NCBI GenBank assembly: GCA_903911145.1
Contig: CAIWCD010000027.1
Span: forward strand, 1 to 36,348
DNA from: an uncultured delta proteobacterium
GTDB lineage: Bacteria > Myxococcota > Myxococcia > Myxococcales > 40CM-4-68-19
Reading direction: 5' to 3'
Length of the DNA stretch: 36,348 bases
In this document: positions 1 to 8,289 of the stretch, piece by piece
How the letters are laid out: every line of letters starts with the position of its first letter
How positions within the stretch are numbered: position 1 is the stretch's first letter
Made by a program: the position numbers and the translations under genes
Notes under the pieces: generated by a model
Database searches by the model: none
What the model was told of the DNA's origin: nothing
What the model saw: the letters and a program-made list of their open reading frames with translations, nothing else

Positions 1-1754
1 GCAACCAGCTCGAGCGCCGACGGCCCGTCCTTGGCGACGCGCACGAAGTAGCCGACCGCATCGAGCATGCGCAACGTGGTGCGCCTCACTGCGGGATCAT
101 CCTCGACCAGCAGCAGAGTCTCCGTGCCGCGACGTCCTGTGCGTTTGCGCGCCAGCAGCGGCGCGGCCTTCGCGCTCTCGTCCGCGCACGGCAGACAAAA
201 ACGGAACGTCGTGCCCTTCCCCTCTTCGCTCTCGCAGCGGATCGCGCCCCCGCTCTGCTTGACGATTCCATCGACCGTGGCGAGTCCCATGCCCGTCCCT
301 TTGCCGATCTCCTTCGTCGTGAAGAACGGCTCGAAGACGTGCGCGACGACCTCTGGTGGCATGCCGAGGCCCGAGTCCGCGACGGTCACCTGCACATAGT
401 CACCAGGCGGAAGCTCACGATAGGCGCGCAACTCAGCGTCGTCGCGCAGCAACATCGATGTGCCGAACGTGAGCTTGCCCCCGTGGGGCATCGCATCACG
501 CGCGTTGACCGCGAGGTTGAGAAGAACCTGCCCGAACTGGATTGGATCGCACAGCGCGAACACCGGCGTCGGCCAGAGATCGCGCTGCATGAGAATGTCC
601 TCGCCGAGCACACGACGCAGCAGCTGCTTGGTCGACAACACCGCCTCGTTGAGATCAAGCGGCACCGGCATGCTGACCTGGCGCCGCGCGAACGCCAGCA
701 GCTGCCGGGTCAGCTCGCGCGCCCGCTCTGCCGCCTCGGCAATCTCCGTCGACAGCTCGCCGACCTCGCCAACACCGACGCCGTGGATTTCCTGAAGACT
801 GTGCGCGTTGCTGAGGATGACCGCGAGGATGTTGTTGAAGTCGTGCGCGATGCCGCCGGCGAGCTGGCCGATGCTCTCGGCCTTCTGCGCCCCATCGAGC
901 CGCTCCCGCAACGCAAGCTCTTCGGTGAGGTCCCGCTTGAGCGCGACGAAGTTGCAGATCTCTCCGTGCTCGTCGCGGATCGGCGCGAGAATCGCCTCCT
1001 GCGTGATCTCCTTCCCACTCTTCGTCCGGCTGATCAGCCGCCCCTGCCAGTGCTTGCCTGCGCGCAGCTGCTCCCAGATGTCCCGATAGAACTCGTCGGT
1101 GTGTCGACCTCCGCGCACGATGCTCGGGGGCTTACCGATCACTTCTGCACTCGAGTAGCCGGTCATCCGCTCGAAGGCAGGGTTGACGTACTCGAGCAGG
1201 CCGGTGATGCCGCAGATGGTGACGTCGGCCGGCGACTGGTCCACCACTTCGGCGAGCATGCGCAGCGACTGCGCCGCCCGCCTCTCCTCGGTCACATCGC
1301 GGATCACCACGACCGAGTGAGGCTTCCCACTCAACGTGAGCATGTTCGCGGAGAGCAGCGCCTCACGCACTTCCCCCGTGCGCGTGCGTTGACGAATCTC
1401 GAGATCTCTCAGCGCACCCATCCCGCGCAGCGCCTCGGTCGCGGCCTTGTTCGCCTCGGGGCTCAAGCTGTGGAACAGGGTCGGAGGCTTGCCGAGGATC
1501 TCGGCGCGCGGATACCCCGTCATCCGAGCAAAGCTCCCGTTGGCCTCGACGACCAGTTGCGCGTCCATATCGACGAGAGCCATCGCATCGCGGCTGACCT
1601 CGAAGGTCTTGTCGAACTTCTCCTCGGCTGCTCTGGCTGCAGCCTTCGCTTCGTCCGCGGCGCGGCGCAGTTGCTCGTTCTCCCGCTCAAGTTCACGGAT
1701 GCGTTCGTCGAGAGAGGAAACTCGCGCTGGCTGCTCGCTGGAGGTGTCGGTCAT
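1..1754 (-). CDS. Hybrid PAS-PAS histidine kinase with C-terminal receiver, truncated by window edge
   Basis: This reading frame is open from an ATG at 1754 to the left edge, so the C-terminus is missing. It begins with a short coiled coil (about residues 10-45), followed by two PAS domains, each containing a MTGY-type motif and ending in an IRDVTEE/KRDLTEE linker. The HisKA phospho-acceptor box reads GGIAHDFNNIL with His near residue 304. A HATPase domain follows (N box NLAVNARDAMP, G boxes ADSGLGMP and GKGTGMGLATV). From about residue 543 a receiver domain begins (LLLVEDDPAVRR). No membrane segment is seen, so it is probably a cytoplasmic sensor. The start overlaps the stop of the upstream sigma-54 response regulator (ATGA), so the two are translationally coupled and probably form one phosphorelay. 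The ligand is unknown. Confidence 0.93.
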   Translation of the reverse strand, partial: MTDTSSEQPARVSSLDERIRELERENEQLRRAADEAKAAARAAEEKFDKTFEVSRDAMALVDMDAQLVVEANGSFARMTGYPRAEILGKPPTLFHSLSPEANKAATEALRGMGALRDLEIRQRTRTGEVREALLSANMLTLSGKPHSVVVIRDVTEERRAAQSLRMLAEVVDQSPADVTICGITGLLEYVNPAFERMTGYSSAEVIGKPPSIVRGGRHTDEFYRDIWEQLRAGKHWQGRLISRTKSGKEITQEAILAPIRDEHGEICNFVALKRDLTEELALRERLDGAQKAESIGQLAGGIAHDFNNILAVILSNAHSLQEIHGVGVGEVGELSTEIAEAAERARELTRQLLAFARRQVSMPVPLDLNEAVLSTKQLLRRVLGEDILMQRDLWPTPVFALCDPIQFGQVLLNLAVNARDAMPHGGKLTFGTSMLLRDDAELRAYRELPPGDYVQVTVADSGLGMPPEVVAHVFEPFFTTKEIGKGTGMGLATVDGIVKQSGGAIRCESEEGKGTTFRFCLPCADESAKAAPLLARKRTGRRGTETLLLVEDDPAVRRTTLRMLDAVGYFVRVAKDGPSALELV

Positions 1755-3193
1755 TGCGTGTCACCCAGGCTTCGCGGCCGCGTTGCGAGCGAAAGTCCGT
1801 GCTCCTTGAGCAGCGCGTAGAGACGCGAGCGAGACAGGCCGGAGACGCGGCACGCCTCCACGACGTTCGCGCCCGACGCCGCGATCAGCGTCTCGAGATA
1901 GCGCTGCGTATCGGCATGCCGATGCGCGGCGAGCGGCTGCAGCGGCGTGTGCTGAGTGGGCGACGGAGGCAGGGAGACAGTCGCGTCGGAGCGAGACCAC
2001 GGATCGCGCTGGTCCGCGACCAGAGCGGACTTGGCGATGTTCGCCCGCAGTTCAGTCGGCAGATGAATCGGCAGGAGGACCTGGTGTCCACGCGCCTTCG
2101 CAACTGCGTGCTCGATTGCATTGAGCAGTTCGCGCACGTTGCCCGGCCACGCGTAGTGCAAGAGCGAAAGTGCGAACGCTGCGTCCATCCCCTTGGTGCC
2201 GTGGCCTTCGCGCAGGCAGATGCGCGACACCGCCGCGACCGCGATCTCGCGCACGTCCTCTCCGCGCTCACGCAGGGGCGGCAACTCGATGGCGATCGCA
2301 CGCAGGCGAAAGAGCAGATCCGCGCGGAACGTGCCCTGCGCGACCATCGCGTCGAGATCGCGATTCGTCGCCGCGACCACCCGAAAGTCGCTGCGCACCT
2401 CGTGATCGGAGCCGACGGGCCGGAACGTTTTCTCCTGCAGCGTGCGCAAAAACGCCTTCTGCACCAGCAGCGGCAACTCCGCGACCTCGTCGAGAAAGAG
2501 CGTCCCGCCGTTCGCCTGCTCGAGGAGTCCGATGCGGCTCTCGACCGCGCCAGTAAAGGATCCGCGGCGATGCCCGAAGAGCATGCTCTCGACGAGCATC
2601 TCCGGCAGCGCAGCGCAGTCGACCACCACGAAGCTCTTCTTTCGACGGGAGCTGTTGCTGTGGATCGCCAGCGCGGCGAGTTCCTTTCCTGTTCCGGACT
2701 CACCCGTGATGAGCACCGGCGCCTCGCTGGCCGCCGCCTGCGCGAGCCGGCTGTAGCAGGCCTTCATCGTGGGACTGCGCCCGATCATGCCGCCGAGGTC
2801 GATGAAGAGCGGCGCGGCCTGCGTCTGTTTGACGTGATAGTCGAGCGCGCGCCCGAGCGAGGCACTGAAGGCAATGAGGTCGTCACCCTTGGTGAAGTAG
2901 TCCCATGCGCCGCCGCGAATCGCGCGCTCCGCATCGGGCGCCGAGCGGTTCCCGCTGAGCACGAGCAACTCGGGCTTGCCCTCTGACTCTACGAAGGTGC
3001 GGATCGAATCGAGACCGTTGCCGTCGGGCAACTTGACGTCGAGGCAGATCGCATCGGGGCCGAACTCTGCCGCAGCGGCGAGACCGTCGACGAGCGTCGC
3101 GCAGAGTCGCACCGCGTGGCCCGCGCGCTCGACCTCGCGCAAGAGCACGCGGCCGAATGCGACGTCATCTTCGACGATGAGGACTTTCGCCAT
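1751..3193 (-). CDS. NtrC-family sigma-54-dependent response regulator
   Basis: This is a 480-aa three-domain regulator. Residues 1-120 are a receiver with acidic pair D9/D10 and phospho-acceptor D52 (ICLDVKLPDG). Residues 135-370 are an AAA+ domain with Walker A GESGTGKE (164-171), sigma-54-contacting loop GSFTGA (211-216; serine replaces the usual alanine of GAFTGA) and Walker B LFLDE (232-236), plus the FRADLLFRL arginine-finger region. After a low-complexity linker, residues about 430-470 form a Fis-type helix-turn-helix (VVEACRVSGLSRSRLYALL). The start has a GAGGGG ribosome site. It precedes and overlaps the hybrid kinase, its probable partner, and lies 57 bp after the fliG-like gene, so all three could be co-transcribed. 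When phosphorylated it should activate sigma-54 promoters; targets are not visible. Confidence 0.95.
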   Translation of the reverse strand: MAKVLIVEDDVAFGRVLLREVERAGHAVRLCATLVDGLAAAAEFGPDAICLDVKLPDGNGLDSIRTFVESEGKPELLVLSGNRSAPDAERAIRGGAWDYFTKGDDLIAFSASLGRALDYHVKQTQAAPLFIDLGGMIGRSPTMKACYSRLAQAAASEAPVLITGESGTGKELAALAIHSNSSRRKKSFVVVDCAALPEMLVESMLFGHRRGSFTGAVESRIGLLEQANGGTLFLDEVAELPLLVQKAFLRTLQEKTFRPVGSDHEVRSDFRVVAATNRDLDAMVAQGTFRADLLFRLRAIAIELPPLRERGEDVREIAVAAVSRICLREGHGTKGMDAAFALSLLHYAWPGNVRELLNAIEHAVAKARGHQVLLPIHLPTELRANIAKSALVADQRDPWSRSDATVSLPPSPTQHTPLQPLAAHRHADTQRYLETLIAASGANVVEACRVSGLSRSRLYALLKEHGLSLATRPRSLGDTQ

Positions 3194-3250
3194 GCGCCCC
3201 TCGTGTCCAGGCCGGCTCGGACAAACGTGAAGGCGGGCACAGTACGCCCG

Positions 3251-4285
3251 TTAGACCATCTTGTCCGCAGCGCGCACGATGGTGATGCGACCCTGTCCGG
3301 CGAGCTCGAGCGCGAGCCCCGCGATCGCGGTCTGCGCCTCCTCCACCTGCGAGAGCCTTACCGCCGCGAGCGCGGCAATATCGTCGGAGAGCATCTGCGC
3401 TGCGCGGGTCGACATACAGCGCAGGAACTTGTCGCGCAGCCCCTGCGGCGCACCCTTGAGGGCCAGCGTGAGCTGCGCGCCGTCGATCTCCTTGAGCACC
3501 TGCTGCAGATCGCGATCGGTGAGCGAGCGCATGTCGTCAAACGTGAAGAGCTTCCCGCGCAGCTCGGCCGCGAGTCCGGGATCATCCTTCTCGATCTCCG
3601 CGACCATCTCGCCCTGCTGCGCGCCCGGTGAGCGGCGCAGGATCTCGAGCGCAGACGCGCGTCCGTCGATGCGGCGCATCCCGCCTGCGATCACGCGGCG
3701 CAGCTCGGTCGCCAGCGCGGCGCCGACCTCCTTGAGCACCTCGGGCGCGACCGATTCGATCGAGGCCATGCGGCGGATGATCTGCGGACGCAGATCGGCC
3801 GGAAGCTTCTCCATCGCCGCTGCGGCACGCTCGGGAGCAAGCGCAGAGAGGACGAGCGCGATCGTCTGCGGCTGCTCGCGGATCAGCACCATCGCGAGCG
3901 ATTCGGGATCGGCCTCCGCGATGGGTCCAAGCACAGCGTCTGGCGCGATCGGCGCCTCGACACCATCGAAGGCGCGCCGGACCGCGTCGCTGCCGAGCGC
4001 CTTCTCCGCCACTTCGCGGAGCATGTCGTCGCCCATGCTGTTCTCGCTGCCGACGCGTCCGCTCTGCTCGATGAACGCACGCAGCGCATCGGGCACGGCA
4101 TTCGGCGGCGCACGTTTCAGCTCGCGCGCGCCCATCGCGACAAGCCGCACCTCGGAGGGATTGAGCAGCTTGAAGATGTTGGTGGCGAGATCGCCGCCGA
4201 GCCCAAGCAGGAGCGCCGCGGCCCGCCGCGCACCGGGACCGGCAGTCTGCCCTTCTTCGCCAAGCTCTGGATCGAGGTCAGCCAC
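3251..4285 (-). CDS. fliG: FliG-like flagellar motor switch protein, outside any flagellar cluster
   Basis: The 344-aa length matches FliG (about 330-350 aa). The N-terminal part has the ARRAAALLLGLG start seen in FliG. The middle ARM-type domain carries a variant of the EHPQ motif (REQPQTIALVLSAL) and the PADLRPQIIRRMA helix. The C-terminal domain retains the torque-helix region (FTFDDMRSLTDRDLQQVLKE) with its acidic and basic residues, followed by LKGAPQGLRDKFLRCMS and a VRLSQVEEAQ segment that aligns with E. coli FliG. The start is GTG at 4285. No other flagellar genes (fliM, fliN, fliF, fliH) are present. The gene runs into a sigma-54 regulator and hybrid kinase. It may be a second FliG copy, part of a dispersed flagellar regulon, or a FliG used elsewhere; family membership is secure, motor function is not. 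Confidence 0.85.
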   Translation of the reverse strand: MADLDPELGEEGQTAGPGARRAAALLLGLGGDLATNIFKLLNPSEVRLVAMGARELKRAPPNAVPDALRAFIEQSGRVGSENSMGDDMLREVAEKALGSDAVRRAFDGVEAPIAPDAVLGPIAEADPESLAMVLIREQPQTIALVLSALAPERAAAAMEKLPADLRPQIIRRMASIESVAPEVLKEVGAALATELRRVIAGGMRRIDGRASALEILRRSPGAQQGEMVAEIEKDDPGLAAELRGKLFTFDDMRSLTDRDLQQVLKEIDGAQLTLALKGAPQGLRDKFLRCMSTRAAQMLSDDIAALAAVRLSQVEEAQTAIAGLALELAGQGRITIVRAADKMV

Positions 4286-4495
4286 GGCGCGCCGATTCGT
4301 CTGCGTTCAGCGAGCGCGGATTCTCGGCGGCGAGGGATGTTCCGGAGCGGAGGACGCAGAGGTTCGAGTTGACGCCAGCGTCCACGAGAAGATCGCCGAG
4401 TGGCGATGGAACGCATGAGCAGAAATTGCGGACTCGAACTCCATTCCGACGGCAAGAGCCCTATGGCTCCAGACGGCATCGAGACAGTGGCGCCT

Positions 4496-6916
4496 TTATT
4501 GGTTGTAAGTCCAGATATCGCCAGAATTGCCTGCGGCGACGAACTGGTTCCCGGCGGCATTCACCGCAACGGTCTGCAGCGCCTGGCCCGACGCAGAGGT
4601 CCCCGCCGTCGAGTTGTACCAGGTCAAACCGTAATCGCCGGAGAGCCAGATATCCTGCGCTGAAGTATCGGTGCCCGCGATGAGGTGCTGGCCCGCGGCA
4701 TCGGATCCGAGAAAGACCCACGCACCGAGATTCCCGCTGTCGGTCCAGGTCGCGCCGGAGTCGTTCGATCTCCAGATATCTCCGTTATTCGCGGCGGCAA
4801 CGAGCTTGTTCCCGCTGGTATCCGAAACGACGGCCCACCATTGAAGCCCCGACGCGGCCGTGCCCGTGCTGCGATTGGTCCAGGCCGCGCCGCCATTCAC
4901 CGACGTCCAGATATCTCCACCATATGCGACGGCGACGAGCTTATTGCCCGTACTATCGGATGCGGTCACCCACCAATCCTGCGTATGCGTCGGACCCGTG
5001 CTGGTGACATCGGTCCAGGTGGCGCCATAGTCGGTCGAGCGCCAGAGATCGCCGCCGCTGGTGCCCGCGCCGGTATAGCTGACGCCGAGCAGATTCTGCC
5101 CATTCGCGCTCGAGGCGACATACCAGCCGCATATCGCCGGAGTATTGCCCGTCGCCGGGTCGGTATATCCGCGGCTGACCCAGCTCCCGCTCATGCCGTA
5201 GTTATCGGAAGTCCAGACGCCGTTATATGCGGTCATACCAACGACATATTTGCCCGACGCACTTGATACCAGCGAACGCCAGGTGAGATTCGCGGCGGGA
5301 GTGCCGACCGTCTGATCGATCCAGGTCGCGCCGTAGTCGCTCGAGGTCCAGAGATCGCCGCCGATGGGATTGGAGACGATCGCGCCCGCGAAGAGATGCT
5401 GGCCGCTCGCGTCCGAGGCAATGGTGCGCCAATCGTGACCCGATGCGGCGGTGCCCGCTGTGCGATTGACCCAGCCGGTGACGACGGTGCTGACGAGCGC
5501 CGAGAGCGGCACGACGATCTGGGAGCGCGCAGGATCGCTGGTATCGAGAACCATCGTGCCCAATCGCGCGAGGGGCGCGGCGGTGCTGAACGGCGTGAAG
5601 AGGACGAAGAGCGTTGAGGATTGGCCGGGCGCAAACGTGAGATGCGCAGGCGTGCTCGGCGCGAGGCTGAACTCGTTGGCGGAATCGTTGGTGCCGATGG
5701 CGATGGAGGTGAGATCGCATTCATTCGTGCCGTTGTTGGCGACGACGACGCTGACGCTCACGGGCGCGCTGGTGGCCCGGACGATGCCGAAGCTGACGGA
5801 GAATGGCGTGACGCTGAGCTCGCCGCAGGGGCCCGCAGTCACGCCCGCAGAGAGAGGAACGAGCAGCGGCGCGTGGGCCGCGCCGGCAACCGAATAGGGA
5901 ATGACCACGTTGTCGAGCGCACTCGTGCCCGCGTGCGCGCTCTCGAACTGCGCGATGAACGACGTGGTCTCAGGCGCGCTGAGCGATGCGGGCCAACCGC
6001 CATCGACGCCGCCGCTGATCGCGATCGAGAAGACGCCGCCATCGGTCTGCATTGTCGGTACGCCGGTCAGCGTCACGGGCTGCGCGCAGTTGCTCCCCGC
6101 GGGCAGCGACTTCGTCGAGACGGTCACGGGCACCCAATCGAGCTGGTTCGCCGGGACGTATCCGAAGTTGACCGGAGATGGAGTCGCCGCGAGTTCGGTC
6201 TGCGAGCCAATGCCGCTCAGCGTGACATCGACGGCCGTGCAGCCACTGCAAGGTGAAATCGAGATCGTCGCCGCGGCCGCGCCCAGCACGGTCGGCGAGA
6301 AGGTCACCGAGAGTTGCGCCGTGCCGCTCGGGGCGAGCGTGGTGTTCAGCGAAGCGGGCGAGATCGCAAATCCCGCAGCCGCTGTGAGCGGCCCCACGGA
6401 TATGGTCTCGCTGCTCTGCGAGACATTCGTGATGGTCAACGTCTGCGCCGCTGAATGCGCGCCCAGTTCGACGCAGCCGAAGTTGAGCGCAGAGGAAGAA
6501 AGTCCGACGGAGAGCTGCACGCCCGTTCCGAGCAGCTGCACATCGCTGGTGGGAGTGATGACTGAATCCGTGACGAGCGTGAGCGTCGCCGTGTGCGCGC
6601 CTGCCGTGGTCGGCGTGAAGCTCACTTGAAGTTGCGTCGAGGCACCCGCGAGCAGCGCCGCCGACGATGGAGCCGCAGCGACGAAATCGGGATCGCCGAC
6701 AATGGTGGCCGAGAGGATATTCAGCGTTCCACCTCCGCCATTTGTAAGCGAAAGCGGAAGCGTCTTCGTCGCGCCGATCTGGACGGCATTAAACGCGAGC
6801 GGATTGGGGCTCACGTTCAGCCCCGGCACTCCCGCGAGCTTCTGGTTCTGGCAATTACAACCGGGCCCGAGCAGCGCCATCAACGGAAGTAAGCGGATCC
6901 ATCCACGTCCGAGCAT
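4496..6916 (-). CDS. Exported (putative lipo)protein with ASH-like domains and seven-repeat beta-propeller
   Basis: The 806-aa protein begins with a hydrophobic signal (RLLPLMALLGPGC) that ends in a cysteine. The lipobox is weak, but this is probably a lipoprotein. Residues about 30-460 hold four ASH/HYDIN-like (choice-of-anchor D) beta-sandwich repeats with the pattern L-x-V-x-P-x-x-x-x-F-G-x-V. Two of them are spotted by SALNFGCVELGAHSAAQTL and PFSVSFGIVRATSAPVSVS. From about 490 to the end I count seven consecutive repeats of the form W-x-x-x-x-S-D-x-S-G-x-x-L-x-A ... GDIWTS-x-D-x-GATW, the BNR/Asp-box pattern, so a complete seven-bladed propeller closes the protein. A function in surface binding or adhesion is an inference. 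No catalytic residues are recognisable. It lies between the fliG-like gene (210 bp gap) and a metallo-beta-lactamase-fold gene. Confidence 0.85.
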   Translation of the reverse strand: MLGRGWIRLLPLMALLGPGCNCQNQKLAGVPGLNVSPNPLAFNAVQIGATKTLPLSLTNGGGGTLNILSATIVGDPDFVAAAPSSAALLAGASTQLQVSFTPTTAGAHTATLTLVTDSVITPTSDVQLLGTGVQLSVGLSSSALNFGCVELGAHSAAQTLTITNVSQSSETISVGPLTAAAGFAISPASLNTTLAPSGTAQLSVTFSPTVLGAAAATISISPCSGCTAVDVTLSGIGSQTELAATPSPVNFGYVPANQLDWVPVTVSTKSLPAGSNCAQPVTLTGVPTMQTDGGVFSIAISGGVDGGWPASLSAPETTSFIAQFESAHAGTSALDNVVIPYSVAGAAHAPLLVPLSAGVTAGPCGELSVTPFSVSFGIVRATSAPVSVSVVVANNGTNECDLTSIAIGTNDSANEFSLAPSTPAHLTFAPGQSSTLFVLFTPFSTAAPLARLGTMVLDTSDPARSQIVVPLSALVSTVVTGWVNRTAGTAASGHDWRTIASDASGQHLFAGAIVSNPIGGDLWTSSDYGATWIDQTVGTPAANLTWRSLVSSASGKYVVGMTAYNGVWTSDNYGMSGSWVSRGYTDPATGNTPAICGWYVASSANGQNLLGVSYTGAGTSGGDLWRSTDYGATWTDVTSTGPTHTQDWWVTASDSTGNKLVAVAYGGDIWTSVNGGAAWTNRSTGTAASGLQWWAVVSDTSGNKLVAAANNGDIWRSNDSGATWTDSGNLGAWVFLGSDAAGQHLIAGTDTSAQDIWLSGDYGLTWYNSTAGTSASGQALQTVAVNAAGNQFVAAGNSGDIWTYNQ

Positions 6917-7050
6917 GCGCGTGCATCCCTTCGCGAAAGAGGGGGCGATGGTATCCCGCGCGGACGACCGTAGGTTGCGGTTCTATTGCACCGCCCGGAA
7001 AGCGCAGGCGCTTCGTGGGCCGTCTCCTGCCATGAAACGCAATCGAGTCG

Positions 7051-8139
7051 CTATTGAGACGCGAACTGTCCGTCGCCCGTGGTGACGAATGTGAGGTCAC
7101 CGTCGCGCTCGGTCGCAAAGAGATGATCACTCGTCTTCACTTGCAGCCAGTTGCTCGTGGAGCCCTGCATGCAGCTGACAGTCCCGTCGAACGAAAGCAG
7201 CGTCCTGCTGCCCGGTCCGCCGAGCAGGTCGGTGACCCGCGAGACGGTTGACGAGCGCGGATGGCAGTAGGTTCGATTCATTCCGAATCCCGGTTTGCCC
7301 GCTGACACGACCGCGATCTTCGGCGCGACCTTGGCAAGAAAGTCCGCTCCCGATGAGGTGTCGCTGCCGTGGTGTCCGAGCTGCAGAAGAGTCGCCGGCC
7401 CCAAGGGATCGAGCTGTGCTTCTTCCTTGACCTCGGCATCCCCCATGAAGAGAGCCGAGCTGTCGCAGTAATCGATTCGAAGGCCAATCGAACAGTCGTT
7501 CTCGTCGCTGTTGCAGGCATTCAGCCACGACGCCGGCACGATCGGCCGGATGCGCAGCGCCTTGCTGCTGGTGACGGGAATCTTGCGATGGGACGGATCA
7601 ACCAGCGTGATGTGAGTTCCGGATCGATTCGCAGCCGCGTGTGCAGCAAGGATCTCCGGCACCGCCGGGTCTCGACCGTTGTCGACGAAATTGACCACAT
7701 GAAACTTCGCCATCAGATCGGCCGCTCCGCCGATGTGGTCCATGTGCTGGTGCGTGACCCAGAGAAGATCGATCGGTTTGCCGGCGAGGTCCTCGGTGAG
7801 TTTGGCGATGAGGTGATCGTGCGCAACGTTGCAGGCCGCGTCGCCACAGCCCGGCGCTTTCGCATCGGCACCCGTGTCAATCAGGATATGCCGGCCATCG
7901 GGAAGCTCGACCATCGCCGCGAGCCCCTGTTCAACATTGTAGAAATGGATGCGCATGGGTTGGTGCGCACTGCAGGTCGCAGCGAGGTCATCCTCAAGCT
8001 GCTCGTCCTGGTCGGGGCCACCGCATCCACCCGGCCCTGCAGGTGCGCCGAACGCGAAGAGACCAAGAATCAGAGCCGCCACCAACGCGCCGCCAGAGCC
8101 CCAGACGAGCCGGTTCTTCGAACCCCGCATCAGCTTCAC
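7051..8139 (-). CDS. Exported ComEC/Rec2-type metallo-beta-lactamase-fold hydrolase
   Basis: This 362-aa protein has an N-terminal hydrophobic segment (residues about 12-33) followed by a glycine-rich stretch with a cysteine (PAGPGGC), so it is exported and perhaps lipid-anchored. The mature part starts MRIHFYNVEQGLAAMVELPDG, the ComEC/Rec2 C-terminal hydrolase signature (HFxNVxQG). The metal motif THQHMDHIGG fits HxHxDH. LFMGDAE supplies the next acidic ligand, and LQLGHHGSDTSSG is the second signature of the ComEC-like branch. There is no competence transmembrane channel, so this is the stand-alone hydrolase type. It may act on extracellular nucleic acid or another phosphodiester; the substrate is not visible. 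Start is GTG at 8139, with an in-frame ATG at 8130 as alternative. It is 150 bp downstream of the dockerin-bearing gene. Confidence 0.85.
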   Translation of the reverse strand: MKLMRGSKNRLVWGSGGALVAALILGLFAFGAPAGPGGCGGPDQDEQLEDDLAATCSAHQPMRIHFYNVEQGLAAMVELPDGRHILIDTGADAKAPGCGDAACNVAHDHLIAKLTEDLAGKPIDLLWVTHQHMDHIGGAADLMAKFHVVNFVDNGRDPAVPEILAAHAAANRSGTHITLVDPSHRKIPVTSSKALRIRPIVPASWLNACNSDENDCSIGLRIDYCDSSALFMGDAEVKEEAQLDPLGPATLLQLGHHGSDTSSGADFLAKVAPKIAVVSAGKPGFGMNRTYCHPRSSTVSRVTDLLGGPGSRTLLSFDGTVSCMQGSTSNWLQVKTSDHLFATERDGDLTFVTTGDGQFASQ

Positions 8140-8289
8140 GCAACCCCCGAAACAGCGCTCGGTCCCACACAGGACGATTGTCTTTGATTACGAATGCGCT
8201 GTGCAATCGGGCAAGTCAATAAACGAGTTCCCACCCGCACCGCGAAGCGTCGATGCGGGACAATTGCCCTTCAGCGATGAAGGGCACCG

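Noticed and set aside
339-1820. 493-aa plus-strand open frame
   Set aside because: It lies opposite the histidine kinase, which has intact PAS, HisKA and HATPase motifs. The plus-strand product has no recognisable motif and is an artefact of high GC3.
1754-2986. 410-aa plus-strand open frame
   Set aside because: It is antisense to the sigma-54 regulator, whose Walker and receiver motifs are clear. It is rich in Arg/Ala without pattern.
4420-4450. tRNA T-arm-like sequence GCGGACTCGAACTCC
   Set aside because: No cloverleaf or pairing stem could be built around it, and there is no similarity to the 23-bp att-like repeats.
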